Origin: Poindextera sp035604135
Lineage (GTDB): Bacteria > Pseudomonadota > Alphaproteobacteria > Caulobacterales > Caulobacteraceae
NCBI GenBank assembly: GCA_035604135.1
Contig: DATNJB010000060.1
Span: forward strand, 179,767-243,766
Direction of reading: 5' to 3'
Length of the DNA: 64,000 bases
Part shown: positions 16,496 to 25,052 of the stretch, piece by piece
Layout: each line of letters starts with the position of its first letter
Numbering within the stretch: the first letter of the stretch is position 1
Program-made: the position numbers and the translations under genes
Notes under the pieces: model-generated
Databases searched by the model: none
Told to the model about the DNA's origin: nothing
What the model saw: the letters and a program-made list of their open reading frames with translations, nothing else

Positions 16496-17404
16496 TCACG
16501 CCGTCTGGCTCATCCGCCGCATAAACTTCGCCGTCTGCTCGCCGCCGTTGAAGTAGGCTTGCTGGCCCGCCTCGGCGGCGATCTGCGTCCAGTTGTCGCG
16601 CACCTCTTCGGCCGAGAGCCCGCCCTCGCCGAGATAGACGCCTTCGGTCTCGTAGATGCGGGCGAGCGCGAAGACGCCGGCGCCGGCGGCGAGGATCGCG
16701 CCCGTCGGCGCTTCCTCGGAGCAGAGGTAGACGACGCCCGGCGTCACATAGTCGGGCTTCAGCCGCTCGGCCATGGGCGGCGGGATGATGTTCTCGGTCA
16801 TCCGTGTCGCGGCCACCGGCGCGATGGCGTTGACGTGAATGTTGTTCTTCTGGCCCTCGATCTTGAGGCTGTTCATGAAGCCGACGAGGCTGAGCTTGGC
16901 CGCGCCGTAGTTGGTCTGGCCGAAGTTTCCGTAGAGCCCGGTCGAGGAGGTGGTGACCACGATCCGCCCGTAGTTCTGCTCGCGCATGATCTCCCAGACC
17001 GCCTTGGCCGGCTTGACCGTGCCCATCAGGTGCACGCCCACCACGAACTCGAAGTCGGCGATCTCCATCTTCGAGAAGGACTTGTCGCGCAGCACGCCGG
17101 CATTGGCGATCAGGATGTCGACGCGACCCCACGCGTCCATCGCCGCCTTGACCATGCCGGCCACGCCCGCATCGTCGGTGACCGAGGCGCCGTCGGCGAT
17201 CGCCTCGCCGCCCGCGCCCTTGATCTCGGCCACGACCGCCTTGGCCGCTTCCGACGAACCGCCGGATCCGTCGACCGCGCCGCCGAGGTCGTTGACCACC
17301 ACCTTGGCCCCGCGCCGCGCGAGCTCCAGCGCGTGCTGGCGACCGAGACCCCCGCCCGCGCCGGTCACGATCGCCACCTTGCCGTCGAAGCGGATGTCCG
17401 CCAT
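16496..17404 (-). CDS. SDR dehydrogenase of the MFE-2 (3-hydroxyacyl-CoA) type
   Basis: The 302-residue protein has the Rossmann motif TGAGGGLGRQHALELARRGAKVVVNDLGG at about residues 14-42. The NDLGG extension is typical of peroxisomal MFE-2/HSD17B4-like (3R)-hydroxyacyl-CoA dehydrogenases. Further motifs are NAG at ANAGVLRD and the catalytic Ser-Tyr-Lys set TTSSTGLYGNFGQTNYGAAK. A beta-oxidation or hydroxyacyl-CoA role is likely. AGAGGAAG precedes the chosen ATG; the frame runs further upstream without support. It lies 80 bases downstream of the copper ATPase gene. Confidence 0.87.
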   Translation of the reverse strand: MADIRFDGKVAIVTGAGGGLGRQHALELARRGAKVVVNDLGGAVDGSGGSSEAAKAVVAEIKGAGGEAIADGASVTDDAGVAGMVKAAMDAWGRVDILIANAGVLRDKSFSKMEIADFEFVVGVHLMGTVKPAKAVWEIMREQNYGRIVVTTSSTGLYGNFGQTNYGAAKLSLVGFMNSLKIEGQKNNIHVNAIAPVAATRMTENIIPPPMAERLKPDYVTPGVVYLCSEEAPTGAILAAGAGVFALARIYETEGVYLGEGGLSAEEVRDNWTQIAAEAGQQAYFNGGEQTAKFMRRMSQTA

Positions 17405-17483
17405 GGCCGTTCTTCCTCTGTCTCGCCTAGAACGGCGCGAGCTTCTGAGCGCCGCGCATGCGGCCGTCAAGCCGAGGACGCGG

Positions 17484-19616
17484 CTAGAGCTTCAGCGAGC
17501 GCAGTCGGAGCGCGTTGGCGATGACGCTGACCGACGAGAGCGCCATCGCGGCGGCCGCGACCTCCGGCGAGAGCAGCAGCTTGAACGCCGGGTAGAGCGC
17601 GCCGGCCGCGATCGGGACGCCGGCGGCGTTGTAGACGAATGCGAAGACCAGGTTCTGGCGGATGTTGCGCATCACGGCCCGTGACAGCTTCCGCGCACGC
17701 ACGAGCCCCTCGAGATCGCCCTTCAGCAGCGTCACGCCAGCGCTCTCGATCGCAACGTCCGCGCCAGGGCCCATGGCCACGCCCACCTCGGCGGCCGCAA
17801 GCGCCGGCGCGTCGTTGACCCCGTCGCCGGCCATGGCGACGACGCGGCCCTCGGCGCGCAGCGCCTGCACCACCTTGGCCTTTTCCTCGGGCAGGACCTC
17901 CGCCTCGACCTGGCTGATACCGAGACGTGCGGCGACGGCGACGGCGGTCGTGCGGTTGTCGCCCGTCATCATGACAACGCGAACGCCTTCGCCTCGCAAG
18001 GCGCGGACTGCGTCGGCGGTGGACGCCTTGATCGGGTCGGCGATGGCGAAGAGGCCGGCCAACTTTCCTTCCACCGCGACGAAGATGGCCGTCGCGCCGT
18101 CTTTGCGCATGGCGTCTGCGTCCGCGGCGAGCGAGCCTGTTTCGATCCCTTGCTCGGCCATCAGTGGCGGCCCGCCAAGAACGACGCGCTTGCCGTCGAC
18201 CACGCCGAGCACGCCTCGGCCAACCGGGGAGTCGAAGTCCGTCGCCTCGGACAGAGTCAGGCTGCGGTCCTTGGCGGCGCGCAGGATCGCGTCGGCCAGC
18301 GGATGTTCGCTCCCGCGCTCGAGACTGGCGGCCAGGCGCAGCACCTCCCCTTCGTTGACGCCGGGCGCGGTCTTGATCGCGGTGACCGCCGGCCGGCCCT
18401 CCGTCAGGGTGCCGGTCTTGTCGAACACCAGGGTGTCGATCTTCTCGAGCCGCTCCAGGGCTTCAGCGTTCTTGATCAGGACGCCGATCTGCGCGCCCCG
18501 GCCCACGCCGACCATGATGGACATGGGGGTCGCGAGGCCCAGCGCGCAGGGACAGGCGATGATCAGCACCGAGACGGCCGCGACGAGCGCATAGGCCATC
18601 CGTGGGTCGGGGCCGAACGTCGCCCACTCGATGGCCGCGAGCACGGCTGCGCCAATGACTGCCGGCACGAACCACGCGGAAACCTGGTCCGCCACGCGCT
18701 GGATCGGCGCCCGGCTCCTCTGAGCTTCGGCCACCATCTGCACGATGCGGGCAAGCAGGGTGTCTGCGCCCACCCTTTCGGCGCGCATGACGAAGGAGCC
18801 GGTCTTGTTGATCGATCCTCCGATGACCTGGTCGCCTGCCTCTTTCGTGACCGGCATCGATTCCCCTGTAACCAGGGATTCATCGATCGAGACGCGGCCC
18901 TCCAGGACTTCTCCGTCGACGGGGATCTTCTCGCCGGGGCGCACGCGCAGGTGATCGCCGACGTGGATCAGGTCGAGGGTGACTTCCTCGTCGGCGCCAT
19001 CCTCGCGGATTCGGCGCGCGGTCTTTGGGGCGAGGTTCAGAAGCGCCTTGATCGCCCCGCTCGTGCGCTCCCGGGCCTTCAGCTCCAGCACCTGGCCCAG
19101 CAGGACCAGCACGGTGATGACGGCGGCGGCCTCGAAATAGACGGGGACAGCGCCTTCAGCGTCGCGGAACGCCGGCGGGAAGAGGCCCGGCGCGAGCACG
19201 CCCACGACGCTGTAGGTCCAGGCGACCCCGACGCCCATGGCGATGAGGGTGAACATGTTGAGGCGTCGCGAGACGATCGAGGTCCACCCGCGCTCGAAGA
19301 ACGGCCATCCCGCCCAGAGCACCACCGGGGTGGCCAGCGCGAACTGGATCCAGTCGCTCGTCGTCGAGCTGATGAAGCGCATGACACCGGGCAAATTTCC
19401 GCCCATTTCGAGCACGAACACAGGGACGGCGAGGACCAGGCCGATCCAGAACCGGCGGGTCATATCGGCCAGCTCGGGGTTGTGGCCCGGATCGGCGGTG
19501 ATCGCGGCCGGCTCGAGCGCCATGCCGCAAATCGGGCACGCGCCAGGGCCGTCCTTGCGCACCTCGGGATGCATCGGACACGTGTAGATCGCGGGGGGCG
19601 CTGGGCCGTCGTTCAC
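17484..19616 (-). CDS. Copper-translocating P1B-type ATPase (CopA-like)
   Basis: The protein has 710 residues and begins with a Cys-rich heavy-metal-binding domain (YTCPMHPEVRKDGPGACPICGMALEP, residues 11-36) in place of HMA domains. It then has the P1B layout: eight membrane helices, TGES actuator loop, CPC ion site (IACPCALGLATP), phosphorylation site DKTGTLTEG and hinge GDGVNDAPALAAAEVG. The CPC motif and the neighbouring CsoR-type repressor point to Cu(I)/Ag(I) export. The start is GTG; its Shine-Dalgarno AGGGG is part of the operator half-site at 19622-19630. Confidence 0.92.
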   Translation of the reverse strand: MNDGPAPPAIYTCPMHPEVRKDGPGACPICGMALEPAAITADPGHNPELADMTRRFWIGLVLAVPVFVLEMGGNLPGVMRFISSTTSDWIQFALATPVVLWAGWPFFERGWTSIVSRRLNMFTLIAMGVGVAWTYSVVGVLAPGLFPPAFRDAEGAVPVYFEAAAVITVLVLLGQVLELKARERTSGAIKALLNLAPKTARRIREDGADEEVTLDLIHVGDHLRVRPGEKIPVDGEVLEGRVSIDESLVTGESMPVTKEAGDQVIGGSINKTGSFVMRAERVGADTLLARIVQMVAEAQRSRAPIQRVADQVSAWFVPAVIGAAVLAAIEWATFGPDPRMAYALVAAVSVLIIACPCALGLATPMSIMVGVGRGAQIGVLIKNAEALERLEKIDTLVFDKTGTLTEGRPAVTAIKTAPGVNEGEVLRLAASLERGSEHPLADAILRAAKDRSLTLSEATDFDSPVGRGVLGVVDGKRVVLGGPPLMAEQGIETGSLAADADAMRKDGATAIFVAVEGKLAGLFAIADPIKASTADAVRALRGEGVRVVMMTGDNRTTAVAVAARLGISQVEAEVLPEEKAKVVQALRAEGRVVAMAGDGVNDAPALAAAEVGVAMGPGADVAIESAGVTLLKGDLEGLVRARKLSRAVMRNIRQNLVFAFVYNAAGVPIAAGALYPAFKLLLSPEVAAAAMALSSVSVIANALRLRSLKL

Positions 19617-19621
19617 TTTGG

Positions 19622-19662
19622 ATACCCCTAAATGGTATTTGTCGGATACGCCATAGGGGTAT
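19622..19662. promoter_or_regulatory. CsoR-type operator between copA-like and csoR-like genes
   Basis: ATACCCCTA (19622-19630) and TAGGGGTAT (19654-19662) form a perfect 9-bp inverted repeat, extended by TGG/CCA inside the arms. G-tract/TAT half-sites of this kind are bound by CsoR/DUF156 repressors. The left half also carries the Shine-Dalgarno for the leftward ATPase GTG. The right half precedes the rightward repressor gene, so one site could control both directions. Confidence 0.7.
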
Positions 19663-19689
19663 ATGTCCCGCGGACCGCAGGAGGACGCA

Positions 19690-19965
19690 TTGAGTCAGGA
19701 CAACAGGCCGAAGCTGCTCAATCGGCTCAGGCGCATCGAGGGCCAGGTGCGCGGCGTGGCGCGCATGGTCGAAGAGGACCGCTACTGCATCGACGTCATG
19801 ACGCAGCTCCGCGCGGTGCGCGCGGCGCTGGCCAAGGTCGAGAGCGAGCTCCTGAAGGGTCACCTCGACCATTGCATCGAGTCGGCGATCGTGAGCGGCG
19901 ACCAGGCCGAGCAGCGACGCAAGGCGGCCGAGCTGATCCAGCTCATGGACCACGCGCCGCGCTGA
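19690..19965 (+). CDS. CsoR-family metal-sensing repressor
   Basis: The 91-residue DUF156 protein (LLNRLRRIEGQVRGVARMVEEDRYCIDV) is all-alpha. Cys33, His58 and Cys62 have the same spacing (25 and 4) as the Cu(I) ligands of CsoR, which favours copper over nickel or formaldehyde sensing. TTG at 19690 is chosen because AGGAGG lies about 5 bases upstream and gives the typical short N-terminus; an ATG at 19663 would need an operator half-site as its ribosome site. It is divergent from the copper ATPase gene, which it should repress. Confidence 0.85.
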   Translation: MSQDNRPKLLNRLRRIEGQVRGVARMVEEDRYCIDVMTQLRAVRAALAKVESELLKGHLDHCIESAIVSGDQAEQRRKAAELIQLMDHAPR

Positions 19966-20012
19966 GTGCGAACGCGGCTGGCGTGCTACACTGCCGCGCG
20001 GAGCTTCAAGCG

Positions 20013-20270
20013 ATGTGGTGGCATCCCATGCTGGGTCTTGGAATCGGTTTTTGGGTCTTCTGGCTGCTGTTCAGGGGCCTGTTCTGGGTGATCCTGATCG
20101 TCTTCGTGATCTGGGCGATCACGCGTGTCTCCGGCCCCCAGGGGCGCGCCCGCCCGCCGTTCCGCTCAAATGGCCTCGACATCCTCGAGCAGCGCTACGC
20201 CCGCGGCGAGATCCCCCGCGAGGAGTACCTGGAGAAGCGGAAGGACATCCTGGCTCACGACGCGTCCTGA
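20013..20270 (+). CDS. Small membrane protein with SHOCT domain
   Basis: The 85-residue protein has a hydrophobic N-terminal segment (residues 7-40, very Trp/Phe-rich, one or two membrane passes) and a C-terminal SHOCT motif (LDILEQRYARGEIPREEYLEKRKDIL). GGAG lies 9 bases upstream of the ATG. SHOCT proteins are often near metal or envelope stress genes, which fits its place after the CsoR-type repressor. The stop abuts the convergent chrA stop without a gap. Its function is unknown. Confidence 0.75.
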   Translation: MWWHPMLGLGIGFWVFWLLFRGLFWVILIVFVIWAITRVSGPQGRARPPFRSNGLDILEQRYARGEIPREEYLEKRKDILAHDAS

Positions 20271-21482
20271 CTATAGGAGCCCGCGGGCGACGCCCGCTGC
20301 GACGCCCAGCGCGACAACGACGATGGGCGGGGCGCGGAAGGCCGTGAGCAGGACGAATCCGGCTAGCGCGGTCGCGAAGTCGACCGGGCTTAAGACCGTG
20401 CTCGTCCAAAGCGGGTTGTAGAGGGCCGCGCCCAGGATGCCCACGACCGCCGCGTTGGCGCCGCGCATGGCGGCCTGGGCGCTCGGCCGCGTGCGCAGAA
20501 ATCCCCAGAACGGCAGGGCGGCGACCAGCGCGAGCAGGCCGGGGAGGAAGATCGCCACCAGCCCGAACACGCCACCGGCGACGCCATTCGGCGGGGTCGG
20601 CATGGCCGCGCCCAGGTAGGCGCCGAAGGTGAAGAGCGGGCCGGGAAGCGCCTGCGCCGCGCCGTACCCGGCCAGGAACCTGTCCTGGCTGATCCACCCC
20701 GGATCGACGACCGCCTGCTTCAGGAGCGGCAGCACCACGTGCCCGCCGCCGAACACCAGCGCGCCCGAGCGGTAGAAGGCGTCGAAGCGGGCAACGGTGT
20801 CGTTCCTGGTCAACGCCGCGAGGACGGGGCCGCCAACGAGGAGCACGAGGAACGCCGCCAGCGCGACGAAGCCTGCGCCTCGCGACACCTTGAAGACATG
20901 CGTCGAGCGCGGCGTCTCCACACGCTCGCGACAGACGAGCAATCCCGCGAGTGATCCGAGCCCGATCGCGAGAACCTGCGCCGCGGCCGGCCAGGCAAAG
21001 GTGATCACGACGATGGCCACAAGCGCGATCGCGGCCCGGCGCGCGTCCGGCGTCAGGATCCGGGCCATGCCGAAAACGGCCTGGGCGACGACGGCGACCG
21101 CAACCAGCTTCAGGCCATGGATGGCGCCCACCGCGAGACGGCCGCTCATCAGCGCCGCGCCATAGGCGAAGGCGATCATCAGGACCGCCGAGGGGGTGGT
21201 GAACCCCGTCCAGGCCGCCAGCGCGCCCAAGGGTCCTGCGCGTTCCAGCCCGATCGCGAACCCGACCTGGCTTGAGGCTGGGCCCGGCAGAAACTGGCAG
21301 AGCGCGACCAACTCGGCATAAGTCGCCTCGTCCAGCCACCGGCGGCGGTGGACGAACTCCGCGCGGAAGTATCCCAAGTGGGCGATCGGCCCGCCGAATG
21401 CCGAGACGCCGAGCTTGAAGAACGCCGCCAGCACCTCGAGCGGGTTTCCAGCGGCGGCGGGTCGATCGTCGGCCGTCGTCAT
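20271..21482 (-). CDS. chrA: Chromate transporter (two-domain ChrA)
   Basis: The 403-residue protein of the CHR family is built from two homologous halves. The first half shows FGGPIAHLGYFRAEFV...WLDEATYAELVALCQFLPGPASSQVGFAIG (residues 31-77). The second half repeats FGGGHVVLPLLKQAV and LAGYGAAQALPGPLFTFGAYLGAAM. About ten membrane segments are seen. The family exports chromate by a chemiosmotic mechanism. It forms a metal-resistance neighbourhood with the copper ATPase and CsoR-type genes. Confidence 0.92.
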   Translation of the reverse strand: MTTADDRPAAAGNPLEVLAAFFKLGVSAFGGPIAHLGYFRAEFVHRRRWLDEATYAELVALCQFLPGPASSQVGFAIGLERAGPLGALAAWTGFTTPSAVLMIAFAYGAALMSGRLAVGAIHGLKLVAVAVVAQAVFGMARILTPDARRAAIALVAIVVITFAWPAAAQVLAIGLGSLAGLLVCRERVETPRSTHVFKVSRGAGFVALAAFLVLLVGGPVLAALTRNDTVARFDAFYRSGALVFGGGHVVLPLLKQAVVDPGWISQDRFLAGYGAAQALPGPLFTFGAYLGAAMPTPPNGVAGGVFGLVAIFLPGLLALVAALPFWGFLRTRPSAQAAMRGANAAVVGILGAALYNPLWTSTVLSPVDFATALAGFVLLTAFRAPPIVVVALGVAAGVARGLL

Positions 21483-21540
21483 GCAGCCCCCTTTCGGGCC
21501 GCTTATAGCGGTGAGAGGCTTGTGACGCAGGTGTCGGCCG

Positions 21541-21589
21541 GGCGCCAGAACCAGCCGACTGGCGCCCTTCTCCCGCGAGGGGAGAAGGG
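21541..21589. repeat. Two adjoining palindromes downstream of the ABC exporter operon
   Basis: GGCGCCAG/CTGGCGCC (21541-21548 and 21559-21566) is followed by CCCTTCTCCC/GGGAGAAGGG (21565-21574 and 21580-21589) with a 5-base loop. Both stems are perfect, and they share two bases so only one can form fully. The second is of a type commonly dispersed in proteobacterial genomes (prior knowledge). They lie between the membrane-fusion gene stop and the chrA start on the same strand, where they could separate the two transcripts. Confidence 0.55.
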
Positions 21590-21636
21590 ACGCGGTAGCG
21601 CCGCCGTAGGCTCACCCAACCTCAACCCCTGCCCGC

Positions 21637-22569
21637 TTACCCGCGCATGAACTTCACCAGAACGCGCTGGCCGATGAGGAAGGCGGCGGCGTCGGCGCTC
21701 ACCACCACCTCGACCACGCGCTCGTCGGTGCGCTCGGCAGGATCGTCCGACTGCAGCTTGCGCGCGCCGTACTCGTAGGCGCGACGGATCACCCGGCCGA
21801 CGTACACCTTTGACGGATCGTCCTCGGGCGACATGCGCACCGACTGGCCGACGAAGACGTTCGGCACGCCACTTTCGGCCACCTCGGCGCGCACGATCTT
21901 CTGGGCGTCGGGCTCGAGGTCGAACATCGGCGTGACGTTCAGGGTCGAGGCGCCATAGCCCGGGTTGGCGTAGCGGCGGACGATCCGCCCGTCGGCCGGG
22001 GCCCGAACGATCGTCTGCTCGAGCGCGAAGCGCGCCTCCGCCACTTTGGCCGCGGCCTGCGCGACGGCCGCGCGCTCGACAGCGAGGTTCGCATCGGCCG
22101 TCTCGATTGCGTCATGGTCCTGGTCGACCTGTTGGCCGGAGACGATCTTCGAGGCCGCCAACGGCTCGACCCGCGCGTACTCCCGCTCAGCCGTGCTCAG
22201 CTGCACATCGGTCTGGCCGATCTGCGCCCTGGTCTGCAGCAGATTGGCCTCGGCAGTCTGCACCGCCAGGCGCTGGGCGTCGTCCTCCTGCCGGGCGAGG
22301 ACCTGGCCCTTGGTGACCACATCACCTTCGTTCGCGTAAACGGCCGAGACGATGCCGGCGGTGCGCGCCGCCACCGTGATCACGCCCCCTTCGACGTCGG
22401 CCTTGCCGTCCGCCACCGCCACATAGGGGGCCGTGGGCGTCGCCGCCTGGGCGGTGCTCCCAAAGCTGTGCGTCTTCGATCCCGACCACATGACGCCGGC
22501 GAGTGCGGCCGCGGCGACGATGCTGAGCGTGGAGAGCCAGAAGACGGGTCGGCGAAGAAGGGCGGGCAT
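21637..22569 (-). CDS. HlyD-family membrane fusion subunit of an ABC exporter
   Basis: The 310-residue protein has one N-terminal membrane segment (residues 10-29), then a lipoyl-like half (GIVSAVYANEGDVVTKGQVLARQ), a coiled-coil hairpin (about 95-170), the second lipoyl half (TIVRAPADGRIVRRYANPGYG) and a beta-barrel domain. It would bridge the inner membrane ABC unit to the outer membrane. It follows the ATPase gene by 3 bases as the last gene of a permease-ATPase-MFP operon, similar in make-up to DevBCA or MacAB systems. The cargo is unknown. Confidence 0.87.
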   Translation of the reverse strand: MPALLRRPVFWLSTLSIVAAAALAGVMWSGSKTHSFGSTAQAATPTAPYVAVADGKADVEGGVITVAARTAGIVSAVYANEGDVVTKGQVLARQEDDAQRLAVQTAEANLLQTRAQIGQTDVQLSTAEREYARVEPLAASKIVSGQQVDQDHDAIETADANLAVERAAVAQAAAKVAEARFALEQTIVRAPADGRIVRRYANPGYGASTLNVTPMFDLEPDAQKIVRAEVAESGVPNVFVGQSVRMSPEDDPSKVYVGRVIRRAYEYGARKLQSDDPAERTDERVVEVVVSADAAAFLIGQRVLVKFMRG

Positions 22570-22572
22570 GGG

Positions 22573-23313
22573 TTACGCTCCAACAAGCTCCCGGGCGACC
22601 GGGGCCGACGGCGGCGGGGGTGCGCGGTCGAGGATGCGGCCGTCCTCAAGATGGACGATGCGATCGGCGAATGCCTCCAGGCGGGGGTCGTGGGTGACGC
22701 AGATCACCGCCGCCCCGTGTTCCTTGGCCGCGCGGCGGAGCAGCCGGGTGACGATCTGGCCGTTCTCGCCGTCGAGCGAGGAGGTGGGCTCGTCGGCGAA
22801 CAACAGCGTTGGCCGTTTGGCGAGCGCACGCGCGATCGCCACCCGCTGCTTCTCGCCACCCGAGAGCGCATCCGGCCGTTGGTGCATGCGCTTGTCGAGG
22901 CCCACCTCGATCAGCGCCTCCTCGGCCATGGCGCGCGCCGTCCGCTTGGGCACGCCCTTGTATTTCAACACCGTGGTCACCTGCTGCAGCGCGGTCAGCG
23001 CCGGGAACAGGTTGAAGCCCTGGAACACGAAACCGCAGTGATCGAGGCGGAAGCGGTCGATCTTGCCCGGTCGCCGGCTCCAGAGGTCCTCACCCAGCGC
23101 CATCACCTGGCCGCCGTCTGGCTTCATCAGGCCGGACAGGGTGGCGATGAGGGTCGACTTGCCCGAGCCCGACGGTCCCATGACCATCGTCACCTCGCCG
23201 TGCATCGCCTCGAAATCGACGCCGCGCAGCACCTCGACGAAGCCACGGCCGGAGCGGAACCGCTTGGTGAGGCCCTTGGCGGCAAGCGCGCGGGGGGAGC
23301 CGGTGGTGATCAT
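22573..23313 (-). CDS. ABC transporter ATPase (LolD/MacB/DevA type)
   Basis: The 246-residue ATPase has Walker A GPSGSGKST (about residue 46), Q-loop FVFQGFNLFPALTALQQV, signature LSGGEKQRVAIARAL, Walker B LLFADEP and H-loop CVTHD. The TALQQV and FQ.FNL context is typical of ATPases that pair with FtsX/MacB-like permeases. The ATG lies in ATGA with the permease stop and has no Shine-Dalgarno of its own, so translational coupling is likely. Confidence 0.92.
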   Translation of the reverse strand: MITTGSPRALAAKGLTKRFRSGRGFVEVLRGVDFEAMHGEVTMVMGPSGSGKSTLIATLSGLMKPDGGQVMALGEDLWSRRPGKIDRFRLDHCGFVFQGFNLFPALTALQQVTTVLKYKGVPKRTARAMAEEALIEVGLDKRMHQRPDALSGGEKQRVAIARALAKRPTLLFADEPTSSLDGENGQIVTRLLRRAAKEHGAAVICVTHDPRLEAFADRIVHLEDGRILDRAPPPPSAPVARELVGA

Positions 23314-24452
23314 CTGAGGAGGTCCGCTGGCTGGCTCTTCTTCAGGATGCCCAGCGCAAGCGCGCCGGAAGCGACGGCGAGGATCATCAGCATCACGGAC
23401 ACACCCTCGGCGGGGCCTGCCCGCACGACGAGCGGCAGGCCGATCGACTGGGTGCCCATCGAGACGAGCCAGGTGAGCAGAAGCGTCGCGCACAAGCCGG
23501 CGACGCCGACCCAGAACGACAGCTCCATCACGATCAGGCGCAGCGACCACATCGAGATGCCCAGCGCCCGGAGCGAGGCGAACTCGCGAATGTTGGAGAG
23601 GATCGCCCCGCGCAGCGTCTGCGAGGTGACGCCGATGCCGATCCCGACCGAGAGCAGGATGAAGAAGACGAGCAGGACGCCGATGATCTGCTCGGACAAC
23701 AGCGAGGCTTCGTCGTTCTTGTTCAGCTGCGCTGTCGTGAGCGCGAGGTAGTCCTTGTGCGACGCCGCGTTCAGTGCGGCGGCGACCTGGTCCGCGCGCT
23801 TGGGGTCGCGGATCCTGACCATCAGCGGCCCGGTCTTGCCATTGGCGTCGCCGAGCCCGATCTGCCTGAGCGTATCTTTGGACATCACGACCGACGGCTG
23901 GGTGACGCCCTGGTAGTTGTGCAGGATCGCCGCCAGCCGAACCGTGTGCCGGTTCAACGAGATGATATCGCCGAGCTTGACACCCAGCCGTTTCAGGTCG
24001 GTCTGGTCGATGGCCACGGCGCCCGGCGCGGACAGCGCAAGCCGGGTGGAGTCGGGGTAGTCGACCGGCAGCGTCAGCGCGCCGGGCTCGGTGTCGATCG
24101 CCCAGATCTGTACGAAGGTCTGCACCCGTGGCTCGCCGGGGCGGGGCGAGTTGACCCACTGTGCGCCGTTGCCCTCCAGGCTCTCCACGTCCGTGACCTC
24201 GGGGTTGAGGTAGATCAGCGGGCGGATACGGTCCGGCAGGCCGCTGTCGCCTGAATCGATCAGCTGCGGCGAGTTGGGGGGCATGATGAAGATGTCGGCG
24301 CGGGTGCGCTCGGTGGTCGCCAGCACCGAGTGAACGATGCCGGTGAACAGGCCGGTCGTGCCGAGGACCAACAGCCCCGAGAAGGCGAGCGCCACGATGG
24401 CCGCCAGATAGCGGCGCCATTCGTAAATCAGCGTCGAGAGCGCGAGCGACAC
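23310..24452 (-). CDS. ABC transporter permease, FtsX/DevC-like
   Basis: The 380-residue protein has an N-terminal membrane segment (about 15-40), a large extracytoplasmic domain (about 45-245) and three C-terminal membrane segments, the FtsX-domain layout. The start SLALSTLIYEWRRYLAAIVAL resembles DevC-type permeases. GTG at 24452 is chosen because GGGGAAG precedes it; the longer frame to 24551 has no such site. It is the first gene of the exporter operon with the ATPase (4-base overlap) and HlyD protein. Confidence 0.87.
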   Translation of the reverse strand: MSLALSTLIYEWRRYLAAIVALAFSGLLVLGTTGLFTGIVHSVLATTERTRADIFIMPPNSPQLIDSGDSGLPDRIRPLIYLNPEVTDVESLEGNGAQWVNSPRPGEPRVQTFVQIWAIDTEPGALTLPVDYPDSTRLALSAPGAVAIDQTDLKRLGVKLGDIISLNRHTVRLAAILHNYQGVTQPSVVMSKDTLRQIGLGDANGKTGPLMVRIRDPKRADQVAAALNAASHKDYLALTTAQLNKNDEASLLSEQIIGVLLVFFILLSVGIGIGVTSQTLRGAILSNIREFASLRALGISMWSLRLIVMELSFWVGVAGLCATLLLTWLVSMGTQSIGLPLVVRAGPAEGVSVMLMILAVASGALALGILKKSQPADLLR

Positions 24453-24614
24453 CCGTCTTCCCCGGCCTTGTTGGTGAATGCGATTTCGAGCTGATGAGAC
24501 GACGCGCGGTCGGGAAACCCAAGTTAATTCCCGGTAAGGCGGTACGGGCACCCGGCCAGCGCCCTACAGCGCCTGTGCTACAAGCTTGCGATCGGGCTCG
24601 GGGGAGGAACGATC

Positions 24615-25052
24615 ATGTTGTGGCCGCCATCCACAAATGACCAGTACCGCGGCGCGCGCATGTCGACCTGGTTCCTTGGGCTCGCTGCGCTCCTCACCAT
24701 CGGCCCCGCCTTGATCCACAGCTTCCTGCCCGACGGCGGGGCGCAGACCATCGCCGGCCTCAAGCTCGGCGCGTCGCGCGAGGTCGTCGTCGGCGTCTTC
24801 CGTTGGGAGGGTGCGACCCAGCTCGCCCTCGGCCTCGGCATGTTGGCCGTCGCCGTCCGCTATCGGACGCTGGTTCCGCTGTTCCTCGCCCTGCTGATCG
24901 TCGAGGCGGGCTTAAGCGCGCTGCAGGCCTGGGTACTGACCCGGCCGGCCGACGGCCACCGTCCGCCGGAGCACTACGGCGTGCTGATCGTGACGCCGCT
25001 GGCCTGTCTTTGCCTTTATCTCTCGCTCAGATCGAAGCGGACGGCCGCATGA
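24615..25052 (+). CDS. Small polytopic membrane protein, unknown function
   Basis: The 145-residue protein has about four predicted membrane helices (around residues 17-35, 62-82, 86-108 and 120-138). GGAGGAA lies just upstream of the ATG. I recognise no motif. It overlaps the following amino-acid permease gene by the ATGA junction, so the two are co-translated. It is divergent from the ABC exporter operon. Confidence 0.6.
   Translation: MLWPPSTNDQYRGARMSTWFLGLAALLTIGPALIHSFLPDGGAQTIAGLKLGASREVVVGVFRWEGATQLALGLGMLAVAVRYRTLVPLFLALLIVEAGLSALQAWVLTRPADGHRPPEHYGVLIVTPLACLCLYLSLRSKRTAA

Noticed and set aside
19663..19690. ATG at 19663 as the start of the CsoR-type repressor
   Set aside because: It would need the operator half-site as a ribosome site at too short a spacing. 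TTG 19690 has AGGAGG at normal spacing and gives the usual N-terminus and Cys/His numbering.
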